NCBI GenBank assembly: GCA_030762175.1
Contig: CM060842.1
Location: forward strand, 43,463,001 to 43,527,000
DNA: 64,000 nt
Direction of reading: 5' to 3'
Origin: Metallyticus violacea
Lineage: Eukaryota > Arthropoda > Insecta > Mantodea > Metallyticidae
The stretch's first letter is position 1, and each line of letters opens with the position of its first letter. The notes beneath the pieces were generated by a model. That model was not told the DNA's origin and made no database searches. It saw only the letters and a list, made by a program, of their open reading frames with translations. Shown here piece by piece: positions 13,387 through 25,642 of the stretch. The position numbers and the translations under genes were made by a program.

Positions 13387-13533
13387 GTTGATTTGGTTTA
13401 TTTACGGACGCTCTTTAATATCTCAGATCATCAGCGTCCCATTCAATTCAGGGCGATATATTTTGCTCAGCAGTCTCTTCTTTCAGGCTTGAATCTTTTA
13501 CTTGCCGTAAGTCTACGACACGGGACCCACGGA
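13387..13533 (-). mobile_element. SINE family B, 5'-truncated copy (B2)
   Basis: Minus-strand family B body from about 'ccgtgggtcccgtgtcgtag' to the tail 'aaataaaccaaatcaa'. It lacks the tRNA-like head and has a small internal deletion compared with B4 (the 'gtgaaacggccgac' part is shortened). Confidence 0.82.
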
Positions 13534-13994
13534 GTATGGATAGTAAATTAATAAAGCAATGAAAACGAATACTAGAAATATATTAAAACGGAAACTATCA
13601 ACTATTACTTCCCCGCATGCTCCGATAAGACTTCCATTTGGCGCAATGTGGAGAATAAGAGGGACCATGGTACAGAACCTCAGATCACGAGGATAGAAAA
13701 GAGCAACAAATTCGGTTTGTACATATCATAGGAGTTACTGGAATAGCAAAACTTAAACCAGAATAGTCATGGCCTTTGTTGTGAGTTTCTAGTGTAAATA
13801 ATTATTATTGAAAATTTACGCCACAAGTGTAACTGCACAATGCCTGAAAGAACAATTTTGCATTTAATTGAAAACATTTACAAACCTATCTAAATCTGCC
13901 AGCATATTTATGAGACTGCAAGAGTGGTCAAACATCAGGTTTCTTAAAAATAAATGAAAGACACCCAATCATCAAACAAACCTTTTCTTTTCAC
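13534..13994. other. No gene recognised
   Basis: AT-rich DNA without recognisable features. Confidence 0.45.
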
Positions 13995-14004
13995 AAGCTT
14001 ACAG

Positions 14005-14432
14005 ATCTAGCAGGGTGAGTAAAGCGGTAACGCTTGGGATTCACATTCGAGAGGCTCAAGTTCAAATCTCTTGGGACCGGCAATCCTAAGGGTGACTTTT
14101 TTTTCGTGATTTTCCCTATTATTTTCTTTCTACAACTTTTCCGCTCTCTCGTTTCATATCATTTTGTTTCGTTGGTCTTGTTATAGGGTAGAAAGTGTCA
14201 CGCGAAATGAGCTGGTGTGACGTAGCGGTGGCTTGCACTTTCCTGACGTTTGGTAAGAAAGCGATGATTTTGAGATGCTCAAAATCTATAAAGGGAGCTT
14301 TGCCGGCGTCGGAGTATACTATCTGGAAATAACGTTATGAACCATCTGTGTCCTTGGATACTAGCGGCTCAGTGTCGGGGTGTAGGCACAAACGGCCAGC
14401 CGTCCCTGAAAACACAATGCAAACCAAACCAA
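14005..14432 (+). mobile_element. SINE family C, near full length, with target-site duplication (C2)
   Basis: The head contains 'ggtgagtaaagcggtaacgc' (A box) and 'aagttcaaatctc' (B box). A T8 run follows at 14098-14105, then the 'tttcgttggtcttgttatag' segment and the family hallmark 'gctggtgtgacgtagcggtg' followed by 'gcttgcactt'. The 3' end has 'cacaaacggccagcc' and the tail 'caaaccaaaccaat'. The flanks 'aagcttacag' (13995-14004) and 'aagcttgcag' (14433-14442) match at 9 of 10 and are read as the target-site duplication. Confidence 0.85.
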
Positions 14433-14442
14433 TAAGCTTGCA

Positions 14443-17400
14443 GTCTTTGACGCAAAAACTTCTGCCAGTGACGGAGGCTGTTGCATTATTAAAGTGTAAT
14501 TGATGCATCTTTGGACAAAATATCAGACCTAAAGGTCCTCCGCACCCAAAGCAGTGTTTATGTCGAGCTCTACTGCGTCTTGCACATGAGGTTTTTATTA
14601 ATATCATACGATTCCTTTAGTTTCCAGCGGAATGCTTTCAAACATAAGTGGAAGCGTGTGTTACAACGTTGACACACTGTTCAAAATTAATAAACAAGGA
14701 GGTGCTCAGTTTGGAGATGTAAACCCTATCGTGAAATACTACCTGATAATTTTATTCTACAATAACGCTTTCATCCGCTTATTAGCGGATTCAAACTTGT
14801 TCAAATGCTCTAGTTCGAGCTCTATCGATTGCGATGCATCCTTGGTAAACTGAGTTACCAGGAGTACATTCCAGCAGTTCTCCTCGAGGAAACATTCGAA
14901 TGGTTTAAGACTCGGTGTGGCAATCTGTTCCCACAACTAGGGGTAACTGCAATGTGAGCTAAAAAAGCGAAACTCGCCTGCGGCTGGATTAGGAAACCCA
15001 ACCAGTGATACTGGCAGCCTTGCCGATACCTTGCAATTGATTGGTTTTGAACACTACGTGCCGATTTAATAGAAGGATCTACCGGATTAGTTCCCAAAGT
15101 GTGTATCTCACCGAGGAATTTCTACTGAAATATCCCTTATCCATTATAGCTACATATCAAGAAAAACGTTTACATTTTTATAGACCAATCAAAAACGTCT
15201 TTTATATTTAAAATATTAAATTATAGAGAACTAGAACGTATTTAATTATACAAACTCATTAGATGCTAAATGTTTTTGATCTCTTGGCCCTTACATCTTA
15301 CTAATTTGGCTCATCACTAACTGCACTCGTTTAGGAAATATTTGTGGTGATAATTTTAAGTGACTCGCCCGGTATAATGTAAGAGAAGAGAGAATGGACG
15401 TTTTATTGCCGCCAGATTTACAGTCTGAGAAGAAAGTAAATGTGTCATAAGCAGACGTAGTCTATTAAAATCTACGTTAGCTTTAACGATGAATAACAAG
15501 CCCTTAATTACATTCACTTTGCCATGATACCGCGGGAAGAGGAAAGAGCCAGTGTGTAAATCTATTTGGGGCAGTCTGTATTTGAGAAGCTTATGTAGAG
15601 CGTCTGCTATGATAACATTGCATTTATCCCTTAATAACGGCCTCTCTTGGCATTATACAACTAATCCTCTAATCCAGTTTGTTACCACATAAGTATTATA
15701 TGTCATTTGTTCATTAACGTTTAAAACGTACAGCATAATCTCTCGTTGATTTTCACGCTCTTGTATTACTGTTCAGCAATACAAAGTACATATATAACAC
15801 ATGTAATAATAGCATAAAGTATGTAATAAGCTAGAAATGGAAGTATCTCCCACCTAGGCAAAGGCTATCATCAACACACGGAATTACAACAATATTTAAA
15901 GTGGTTTAGAAAAAGGAAGAATTTTCAAATTTATATAAAGAAATTCATGGGAACAGATGTGTAAGGTGAGCAGCTGAGGATTCGATGCTACAGTGGTGTT
16001 TTCCTCATCCAGTTTGCTCTTAAACGGCTGATTTATTACACAATAACCATATTCTGTTAGGTTAATGAACAAATGACATTCAATAAGCAACGCAATATTT
16101 TTTTTTTCTGTGGGTGAGCTGATCTTGGAAAAATATAATATTCACGCGTAGTATCTTTGAACCTCCGCACACCATTTTATGAAGTTTCGCCATTTTCTGC
16201 TCCGTGATAATGATACACTTAGATTTCAAAATGGAATCTGTAAGTGATGCATCTTTTGAAATTGGAATTGTTTTGGCAGAAATGGAACCAACAGCAGCAT
16301 TTAGAGGCTTGTATGATACATATATGAAAATATGACGGCGTATAAAATAACGGTCGAGACATTCTTACTGATTATTAAGGCTAGGATTCTTAAAGAAATG
16401 CACATTTTTACCCATTATTTAAATTATACAAACGTTTTTGCATACATGTTTCGATTTTCAGGGATCACGAATATGAAGTGTTTATTTAGCACATTCTTAA
16501 TGATTCCGCATGTATTAAACGACTGTGTATATCTGTTAGAAATTCCGAATCGTCAAATTCGCACATCTATTTTAATGCAAGTTATAACACTTTATAAAAC
16601 ATCAAAAGAGCATCAAAATATTAGGCAAAAATGTCACTAATACTTGTCAAACACATATCACACTCACAGTTCCAGCACACTATAACATCCTTGTCGAAAG
16701 ACTGACACCTAACGGGCAATCAAATGTTCATTGTTACATACCAGAGACCCAATGATAATTTCTCACGTTGCTGCCACATGCCATCTCAACTTTAAACTCA
16801 TATACGCTGCTTACTTTTAGAAAGCGTCGGTTTAGGGAGGTCCAAATTTGCATCACCATTTAAAAGCTTCGTATTTGTCAGTCTGCACGCAGTGTTCTAA
16901 TGAAGCTAGGTGTGTCGAACAGCTATGCCCTTCCGTAGCGCTGATAAGAACAACAACCTTATATGCTTCAATATTACATTGGCGACAGTATTACACTATT
17001 TTCTTTCCTGTGATAGCATTTCATGAATGATATAAACGAAGAGTACTAATTAATAATAATTAACAACGCTATGAAGAAAGAAGCAAAGAACATTAAGCTA
17101 TCCTTTCAATTTTTGGACTGAATTTCTATAATTACAAACCCATTGTTAAGTAGCGATATAGCACAAATTCTAAGCGTTTAAAAGCAGATATTAGACACAT
17201 TACGCTTAAAGTAACTGTCAGAAAAGTATGTTTTCAATATATTTAAAATGTTTCTTCTTTGTCACAGAATAACCGATAAACAAACTTCAACTTTACTATC
17301 ATGAATAGTTCCGCTCTGACCTAAAATTCAGGCAATGAATTCCCTCGCTATACAATCTGGCCTTTTTACGACGGCGTTATCTAAAGCGGCGCTGTTCTCC

Positions 17401-17849
17401 TTGTTCTCATTCGATGTGGCGCTCTTTTAAAGAGTACAAAAGAGTGAATAAATCCCTGCCGGATAGTCGCCTCAGTGACGCAGAGTCGTTCTCCTCCAAA
17501 AACATATTTACTCGCAATGTTTGCACGTAAAGCGGGACACATTTCATTTGTTTATTCCAGGCTGCTTTTTGCGGGCTATAATTCTCTGTTCTCTCATTCC
17601 TCTTTTGTCTTGCCGATAAAAAGAGTTAAAGCTTGTTTGTTAATATTTCTTTGACTGCAACAAGACTCAGAAAAGTTCATGCTTTTTTCCGCCCATGTCA
17701 ATCGCCTCTTATTCCACTGGGCTGAAGAACATTGTGTTTTTGAGCAATTAGGACTTTTTGATAAAAAATATTCTGAGATCCCCACTTAGCGAAGTGTATT
17801 ATGCATTAAGTGTTTTATTATTAGGATCCATCAGGTATAAATGAGCAAA
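14443..17849. other. No gene recognised
   Basis: About 3.4 kb. The part at 14443-15120 is less AT-rich and may be an unrecognised old element. Short open frames (14632-14853, 16332-16640, 16848-17030) have no family motif. A 41-codon frame from 16210 is also unassigned. The 17340-17560 patch is relatively GC-rich. Confidence 0.4.
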
Positions 17850-17861
17850 AAAAAAAAAAAA

Positions 17862-17909
<48 letters not shown>

Positions 17910-17922
17910 AAAAGAAAAAAGA
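17847..17922. repeat. Poly(A) plus (AAAG)n microsatellite
   Basis: A run of about 17 A leads into (GAAA)n and then A-rich sequence. The minus-strand frame rich in Phe, Ser and Leu (17799-17999) is translated microsatellite and not a protein. Confidence 0.97.
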
Positions 17923-17951
17923 AAACGCTGTAAAAATTCGTACTGTATAGA

Positions 17952-18767
17952 GTGTGTCCCATAATGAACGAAATTTTTTTTAATAATAAAAACCATCATT
18001 TGAAAAGTGATAATGTTATTAAGTCAATATGAAGCATAAACCATGAAACAAAACATCAAGCAAGCGTCCTCTGCTACTTCGTTGACACACTTTCACTGTG
18101 GTGGTGAATTTTTCAACGACTTTATAGCAAAGAAATTTGCCCATGACACGTCTAATTTCTGCCTGTCCACAAAAGCACAAGATTTTACATGCCCCCACAA
18201 AAATATACACATGGTGTCAAATCACACGATCTCGGTGGTCAATTTTGATCGCCGTTGTAAGAGAGATAAACTGCAAATGGTCCGTAGGCTTCAGAGCTTG
18301 TGTTAGTTCTATCTTAAAAGGATGCATATGCAGATCTTTTGTTAAAATTCACTGCAAACTGCTTCTCGAAATGGTTCATTGTTGAGAACGGCGATGAATC
18401 GACTTCATTGCGTTCGTAGGAACGCTGTTTGACGAGGCCAACATTCTCTACTGATCGACGAGAACATCCAGGTGATTTTCATACCGGTCTCTAGAATTTT
18501 GACATGTTAGGCGCATTTCATCTACCAAAAATTACTGGAATTCTTCGAACGTTCTCTGCGTAACATTTACCATACTTTAAATATAGTTTCAGAAATTAGA
18601 TGCTTACATACATCGTGTATCGCTCGATTTTGGGTGAAAAAATATACACAAATGACAATCGTTAATTGCATTACAAACAGATGACAAGTTGTTAAATTTC
18701 AGGCCCGGCAACCTAACAAACCGACAGAGGCGCTCAATTTAAAACTTGTGTTCTTTATGGAACACAC
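17952..18767 (-). mobile_element. Internally deleted Tc1-like DNA transposon with terminal inverted repeats
   Basis: The ends are 18 bp inverted repeats: 'gtgtgtcccataatgaac' (17952-17969) and, reversed at 18750-18767, 'gtgtgttccataaagaac', with 2 mismatches. TA-rich sequence flanks both sides, as expected for TA target duplication. On the minus strand the interior encodes the C-terminal part of a Tc1-type transposase in broken frames. 'PPRSCDLTPC' corresponds to the PPxSPDLxPxD block of DDE transposases. 'FLWGHVKS' follows in another frame, then a C-terminal tail with 'FTTTVKVCQRSSRGRLLDV'. The N-terminal DNA-binding region and the first catalytic Asp region are not seen. At 816 bp the element is shorter than the roughly 1.3 kb usual for autonomous members, so it is a dead, internally deleted copy that could only have moved in trans. 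Confidence 0.8.
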
Positions 18768-20414
18768 TATAATTGTCAAATATTTTAAAAGACATATTCC
18801 TGTAAAATAATAATTAAAAACATGACCCTGAAAATATTTATTAAGATTTTCTTTTGATAACCCTGAACGAAGTAAACTCAAAATTCTTTAAAGACAAACA
18901 TATTTGTCGTTAGAGCACGCTTGAAATTTATTGTCTTTAGTTAGCTTTGTAATTTGCAGAGTAAAAAAATATTAGGAGAGAGAAATAACTGTGTAATGTA
19001 ATTAAGTTTAATAAAATGAGAATATATCATAAGCTCCCTGGCAGAGAGTCACTTGCACAAGAATCTATCTAAGCTTGTAGAGACTGTATCATTGGAGAGG
19101 AGGTTTGCAGATCCTGAGAGACCGAGAAATATCGCTTGAGAAACAACTTGCACTTAAGGTAAGCAAAAATCCAAGAAGAATTGCACTAATGGAAAGACTG
19201 AAATATAAGTTTTTGAAAAGCTCTCTAGGAAAAGTTTCCTAAATCACTAACAAACGAGTAAAAGAGTACATTGCTCTGAATTTTAGACCATACAGCTGAT
19301 AATTATTTAACTTCACTTCTGCGAAAATTCTGAAACGAGTCAACTCAAAATAGAAAAGAAGTCTGCCTGAAAAAGTGAATAACAGATCATTTTAATGCGC
19401 TACAAAAAAAAAAAAAAATATTTCGACCATCTCCACTTTTCGGCGATAAAATGAGCGCAATATCTTCTTTTGGTGTACCTGGTAACAACACGAAATGTCA
19501 TTTAGAAGACCTAGGTGATAAAAACGAATACACAAATATGGCAACAATTCTGCCATACAAACAAAACTAATAACCACCTCAGTGAGCTTCTGTTGGATTT
19601 ATGCCTTAAGGTAGTACCTCACAATCTTAAATTTGGCTCTAAACGTTCTTGACATTCTCAACATCCTGGTTGATCAGATCAGCATTATCTACAATGAAAA
19701 TAGTGAAAAATAAGCAGAGAAATATGCTTGAAGATGATATACATGGTGGTTAGTCAACTTGACAAATAGTTTGCAGCACGCCATTTAAAGACAGACTTCA
19801 CACTAACAGAATAAATTACAATATGCACAAAACTTCTCTTAGCGGTCATTCAGGGTAGTTAGGCCCGCATTACAACATTTATCTTCGCTTTCCTTGCATG
19901 TTACTCCCAAAGAAGAACATTAGAAACCACATAAAATATTGTTTAATATGCTAAATAACAATAATAATATTATTATTACAAAACACTATGTTGCGAGATC
20001 ACCAGCGATGAATAAAGTGTGTCATTAGACCAAAAAGATCGGAAATCACTTAATTAGTGTACCAAAATTTGATTATAGATCTCCGCATTCTGAGCTTAAA
20101 TTTTTATAAACAATAAGCGGTCATACACTATACCTCATCTCGCCCGGATTTTTGTGGAAAACGACGACATAATACCAACATTAAATTGACTCTGCATTCA
20201 TTTATCGGTCGGATGGTTTTATTCATATTTATAACAGTGTTAATGACACTATTTTGAGGGAAAATTATTTATATTAAATTGTCATTATTACCAAAATTTT
20301 ATAGTTTTATATATTCAGTTTACAACGACCGTAATAATAACACAATGGTATATTACGATATAATGTTATATTTTATTGCATGAGCAAATGTTTAAGAACG
20401 ATGTTTGTCGTTTT
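18768..20414. other. No gene recognised
   Basis: AT-rich DNA with a 14-nt poly(A) near 19405. Small open frames lack motifs. Confidence 0.4.
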
Positions 20415-21025
20415 GTAATTTTTACGAATGCAGCAACTGCATTATAAACGAACTGCATTATCTATTTTATACCAAAATTATTAAAAAAAGTATTAAAATT
20501 AAATTGAAATTGTCGTTTTTATGAAATGAATGCCTTCTTTTATTATACTTATGACATCATTGCATCGATGGAAATTATTTAGGCTTATTTGTCTATTATT
20601 CTTGTTAGCAAAGTTGGATTCACTGCAAGAAAATTTCGACCGAGTTGAAAAAAAAAGGATGAGCAGTATTTGAATGAAAAGTAAAATATTAAGTATATTT
20701 TACAAATTTTAGTATTGACAGTACAATTCAGTATTATAAAAATTTACTAATTCATTTGCTAGCTATTATTAATTTATTCATGTTTATTAATTCATTACTA
20801 ATTTATTCATTTTTATCAATTCTGTTTCCGCCTACATAAATTATTTTCTTAATGTTGTCGTAATTTAAATTCAGTTGCTGACAGCATTTTAAAATTAAAA
20901 CAATTTAATGATGTAATTTTTGAAACTTATGTATTAATGCAGAATTTTATTCGCGACTTTGACGAGCAATAATGACTGCTTATTATTTTGGTATACAGAA
21001 AAGAATATTAAATCTTTGAGCTCTT
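20415..21025 (+). repeat. AT-rich dispersed repeat R, copy 1
   Basis: This aligns collinearly with copy 2 at 23.9 kb. It starts at 'gtaatttttacgaa' and runs through 'cattataaacga', 'tttttatgaaatgaatgcc...atgacatcattgcatcgat' and 'aatttaatgatgta'. It ends near 'caataatgactgcttatt' and 'acagaaaagaatattaa'. Divergence is considerable, with many indels. No open frame is conserved between copies, so it looks non-autonomous. The superfamily is unknown: I see neither terminal inverted repeats nor LTR ends. Confidence 0.7.
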
Positions 21026-21102
21026 AAACCATAGTATTTACTTATATGGTAATTTAAATCCGTAGATCCCATATCGTATATTAATGACCGTTAAAAACTC
21101 CA

Positions 21103-21235
21103 TTATATGGAGAAAAAAAACCTAGACAAAATTACTGGTCATTTCACGTTCAAGTAATACCTTAGCATCACACTTGGCACTTGAAGCATTGGACTGACGC
21201 GTAGTTGCTAAGTGCAACTAATTCAAATAGTGCAT
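21103..21235 (+). mobile_element. SINE-like family D, 3' fragment (D2)
   Basis: 'aaattactggtcatttcacg' through 'aataccttagcatcac' aligns with the 3' half of D1 at 12,455-12,540. The tRNA-like head is absent. Confidence 0.5.
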
Positions 21236-21870
21236 ATGATCCGTTTGGAACCGGAAAGGTCTAAGGGTTGTAAGTTGATAATAGTGATACTTTGTAAAGA
21301 GGAAATCTTATCAATTGAAGTTAATAGCCAGTTGTAGTTTTACAATGTAACTCATATGCTATATTTTTTTAACAAAACGGGGGATTTATCCGATTTTCCT
21401 ACGGAAAAAGGTGACGCCGTTTTCCCGTAATTACATTATATTTTTATTTGACATTGTTTATCAATAACTTTGCAGTATGTTTTGGAAATAGACTGTGTTT
21501 TTTAGTGTTATAAATTTTTCTTATTTGAAGTTTGTTTCGTCCTATTTATTACGGTAATCAGAGTTACTGTATGTAATTAAGTACTGTTCATGTAGCTGGA
21601 GGCTTTAAAGTTAGATTACAACCTTTATCTTTGCCATGATAAACTCACTAACTTATAGATACACTTTTGGTACAAACCACTAACTTATATTTAGGAACAC
21701 GCTCAAAATGTAGTTGTAATATTTCACATTATAAGAATTAATAAATGAACAAAATACTATTTTACTGATTTTGACAGGAAAATTATTCAAACTATTCAAT
21801 TTCATTTTATTTAAGAAAGAAAATCAGTTTAAAAATACTGATGCAATAAATGATTCCTTAGAGAAAATGG
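21236..21870. other. No gene recognised
   Basis: AT-rich, no supported feature. Confidence 0.45.
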
Positions 21871-21995
21871 ACCGCCACGGGTGGCCGAGGTCCTAAAGGC
21901 GCGGACTCGTGAGCGGGAGATCTAGGGTTCAAATCCCACCAAGATCGTTCTCCCTAACTGGGTTTTTTACCAGGTTTTCCTCAGTCCTGCACAGT
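21871..21995 (+). mobile_element. SINE family A, head plus short body (A3)
   Basis: The clearest tRNA-like head of the family: A box in 'ggtggccgaggtcctaaagg' and B box 'gggttcaaatccc', then T6 at 21963-21968 and 'ccaggttttcctcagtcctg'. Similarity to family A stops there. It is replaced by 'cacagtaaataaaataaaa', which may be a short A-rich tail. The copy is either 3'-truncated or a short variant made of head plus terminator region. Confidence 0.85.
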
Positions 21996-23190
21996 AAATA
22001 AAATAAAAAACCACCTACGCCGTTATCAAGAGCTGATAGCGTTAGTCCCTATAAATGAGCTGATCTCAATTTTGTTCTTAATGAAATACTATTACGCTGT
22101 CGTGAAGCATTGGTGTGAAAACGGTTGATATTTCAAATTAATAGTTTTTACGTTGTTTCAGGCATGTAATAGAGCTGTCATGACTATGCCGTCATTCGGG
22201 CGGCTGAGCACCATGATGAGGAAAATGTCTTCCCTTTTGCCCTCGTGGGAAATCTGCTAGTCTGTCCGGCAGAAGCAATTATTAACTGCCAGGTAGTTCA
22301 GCTTCACTCGTCATCGGGTGAAAATGAAGTCGGATTTATCTGAAACTCATCAGATTGGTTCTTTAAGGGATGCACAAGACTGCTCTTGACAAATGAAGTA
22401 CGGGAGAAACACTCTATTTCATCAGCAGTGTCGCTAGCCAGCAATACTTCCTTAAGTTTTTACTTTCTACTACAAGGATCAATCCTTTTGACCTGTTTCC
22501 ACTTCAAGATGTTTAAAATGGTCTTGCCTTCTACAAAAAGCCTGCTTTTGTTCTTTAGTTTGAACTTTTGGAAGTCTGAAATCTGGCACTTATATCAGAC
22601 CTTGATACCAGTTATTACTTGTCATCCCCTATCAGATTATAAATGTTTAACTCTTTCCTTGTGTCTTATTTATTTTCTGGTCTACTAATGTGTATTCTGC
22701 TTATGATCTGAGAAATTTCATTTCTGCAGCTTTTATTTTCCTTCTTTTCTTCTTCCCTTCCAGTATAATACACCCATAACAATGATACTGCAATGATTTT
22801 ATAGTTTTAGTTCAGTTATTTTTCGGTTCTTTTAAAAAAGTATTATATTGTTTCACAAAACCTTGAAACTCTTCCTAAGCCCCCCCCCCTTTGAAGTGTA
22901 AATATAACGTATAAGCTGTAAGCCTAATCATCACGTTTTGTGCAGCTTAATTAGTAATGTAGATATTGTGTACATTCGTGTATACCTTTAATATATTAAT
23001 TATATATCGCCAAAAGAGAAAGTTCTCTGGTGTAACTGTCTATGGTAGAAACAGGGCAGAGCCAAGGAGGCAATAAACCGCTATACAAAGGAAAGTACAA
23101 GTGCTATGCCACATCTTGGACTCGCCAGCCATTTGTGCAGTTAACTTGATTTCAAACAATGTAAATAACTGTTTTAAACTTTAAAAAAGT
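21996..23190. other. No gene recognised
   Basis: Mixed AT-rich DNA. A 100-codon plus-strand frame at 22386-22688 is hydrophobic and AT-driven, with no recognisable domain. A C8 tract lies near 22880. Confidence 0.4.
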
Positions 23191-23694
23191 GTAGGGCGGC
23201 ATGCATTGACATGTGAATTTGAACCAACGAATAGTAGATGTCTATTTTGAATTTTTAAAGCAAGGCAGGAAACTTGCGCGTGCTTGTGTTTGGTTTGATG
23301 AAGCCAACGTTTAGTTAATTTGAATCGAATATATGAGGAGACGTTTGCCCCGCTGGGGTATCAATTTTGAGTTCCTCATTTCAGAATTCAATTCACATAG
23401 GCAGTTGATGATACATCAAATCAGTTAACAGTTCTCAATTCGCATCAGTTGAGATAACCAGACCACCAATTTAGTTCAGCAATGCAGAAGTTCAATTCAA
23501 AGAGAATCAGTTCAGTTCAGTCAGTGCAAATCAGATGTTCAGATAACCAGATTCAGTTTATCTCCTCGGAAATCGCGGCAGTTAAGCTTATATTTGACGT
23601 AGCTAAGTTCTATCGTAAGCAGAGGACGGGGAAGATCTTGGGAATAATAAATTACCATACATATTATTTCACATTGCGTGATTATTTACAGAGT
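23191..23694 (+). repeat. Possible solo LTR or LTR fragment
   Basis: Composition differs from the flanks. The region 23375-23555 is built from short repeated variants of 'cagttcagttcag' and 'gttcaattc', a texture common in arthropod LTRs. An 'aataataaatt' polyadenylation-like signal follows at about 23642. The segment could be bounded by TGTAGGG (23191) and TTTACA (about 23691). No coding part, primer-binding site or flanking duplication is established. It could instead be ordinary low-complexity DNA. Confidence 0.3.
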
Positions 23695-23909
23695 TGATAT
23701 CCTCTTACAATCCTGTTGAACACGAGTCACAAAATATCCGAACAAAACCCTGAGATGATGATGTTATGAATGGTGGACAACAACACTAAAGCGATAAATA
23801 GTCAATTAATGATGCGCCGCTACAAAATATGGCAACTAGCAACTAAATCACTTCTAATAGGCGACCAACCGGTCCTCGCAGACAAAAATAGCTTCAACCT
23901 TTGAAATTT

Positions 23910-24595
23910 ATTTAATTTATTTTCTAGCTTTTGACAAAATGAAATATAATAAATTAGTAATTTTTACGAAAGCAATAATTGTATAACATTATAAACGAGT
24001 GCAATTCCGTATTTTTGTATACCACGATTATAAACGGAAAGCAATAAAATAAACTTTAAATTTATGTGAATTTTTATAAGTCAATGCCCCCTTTTCTTAT
24101 GCTTACGACGTCATTGTATCGATAGAGAATATTTAGTTCATTTGTCTACAGTTATTGCTATTATTGAAGAAGGGTTAATTCCATTAAATTATGGCCTTAG
24201 TTGAAATTGGTAACTATTAAATATGGATTTAATGGTTGGTTGTATAGTAAAATATACGATATTTCAGAATAGGCTATTATGAAACTGTATTAATTTATTT
24301 GGTAGCTAACATTAATATATTAAATTTATTATTAATTCTGTAATCACGTGTTATACATTGAAAATGAATGGTTGATTCTGTTTTTATGAATGCATAATTG
24401 TTGCTCTAGAATTGTTGTATAATATTCAGCCGAAATTTCGGAAATTAAAATAATTTAATGATGTATTTGTTACTATGGTAATTGAGTGCAGATAGTTTCA
24501 TAATATAACATTTTATTAACGACTGTGACCAACAATAATAGTTATATTTGTATATAACAAAAGAGCGAAATAGAATTTTTATGAGAGGAAAGTTT
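23910..24595 (+). repeat. AT-rich dispersed repeat R, copy 2
   Basis: Collinear with copy 1 over about 650 bp. Shared landmarks are 'aatttttacgaa', 'cattataaacga', 'ttttataagtcaatgcc', 'cattgtatcgatagag' and 'aaaataatttaatgatgta'. Its left part extends further (from 'ttctagcttttgacaaaatg') than copy 1. That extra segment reappears inverted in the scrambled copy at 26.8 kb. Confidence 0.7.
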
Positions 24596-24793
24596 ATCTT
24601 AATTTTTAGGGATGAACAAACGGTGTTAATTCTCGTGTTACAATGCTTTTTCCATTATTAGCACGAAAATTATATTTAGTATCAATTAAAGATTAAGTAC
24701 AATGTGGACTGTTGCCAACGGAAATAATGCTGTTTATTAAGTTTAAAAAATAAATAACATGAAATATTCTTGTAAAGCAGGTGACTGCTGAAT

Positions 24794-25059
24794 GAAAATG
24801 TCCAAAGAAAATTATATATTTGTACCGGAAGATGTTTTAAGTAATTCTAAAGTTGTTGTCCTTTCATTAGTTACGAATATTTTTGCTTCGTTATATGAAA
24901 AAGAGTGTAATTGTTATGTAAACGAAGAAAAAGTAGACGTACAAAAGGAGTTAACGAAGAAATTATATTGACTTATTTTTCACAAAAAGTGGACAAATGC
25001 TGGTAGAAAATTTAATTTTAGTGCTGTGTTAACTAATTGGTTTTTATTTCGTTTTTAGT
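24794..25059 (+). pseudogene. Unassigned short open frame with one internal stop
   Basis: From ATG at 24794 the frame stays open for 59 codons (start 'MKMSKENYIFVPEDVLSN'). After a TGA at about 24971 it continues in the same frame with 'LIFHKKWTNAGRKFNF' to a stop near 25059. The composition is less biased than surrounding AT-rich frames. The 'KWTNAGRKF' segment looks protein-like, but I cannot assign it to a family. It may be a remnant of a transposon protein or chance. Confidence 0.2.
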
Positions 25060-25642
25060 TCTTAATAAATACATGATATTCCAAAAGCTATATTACTTTA
25101 TTTCTCCTTAAATCAATTTTGAGCAAGTAAAACCAGTGTTTAAGATTGCTAAGGACAAGGAATAAAAATCGTTTTAGGTGCTAGTGGCGCAAAAATATTA
25201 TGTTATTGGTATACAAAAATATTTTTGTTTATATTCTGTTAAACTTTTAGATAATGTTTCTACTGGTTTCCCGCTCACTACAGTATTTTAATTTAATCAC
25301 AGTACAGGTGACCACAATAATTTAAGGATATGAAATATTTGATCGCGGAAATAACGCTTCAAGAACAATCAACATGTGCAGGGTCACGCGATAATAAGCC
25401 GCTTCATTTGTTGTTGGTATTCCTTAACACGTAATGTAATCTATGTGTGGTCCTCCGTAATTTTCTAGCTGCAATATGTTGTTCCTTATTACAAAACTGA
25501 GCTCTCACTTTATGCCATGCGTTGTCTTATTGAATTTCGTAATTAATGCATATGCACATGCATACATACATACACTAACCTTAATGCTAACCTCGGGTAA
25601 ATCCTAGAAACCGGTGGACCCAATGGTTTGCTGCGACGAGCA

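Noticed and set aside
17799..17999. Phe/Ser/Leu-rich minus-strand frame that resembles a membrane segment
   Set aside because: It is translated (AAAG)n microsatellite.
18043..18385. Two overlapping plus-strand open frames of 82-87 codons
   Set aside because: The transposase motifs (PPRSxDLTPC, FLWGHVKS) are on the minus strand, so these frames are antisense.
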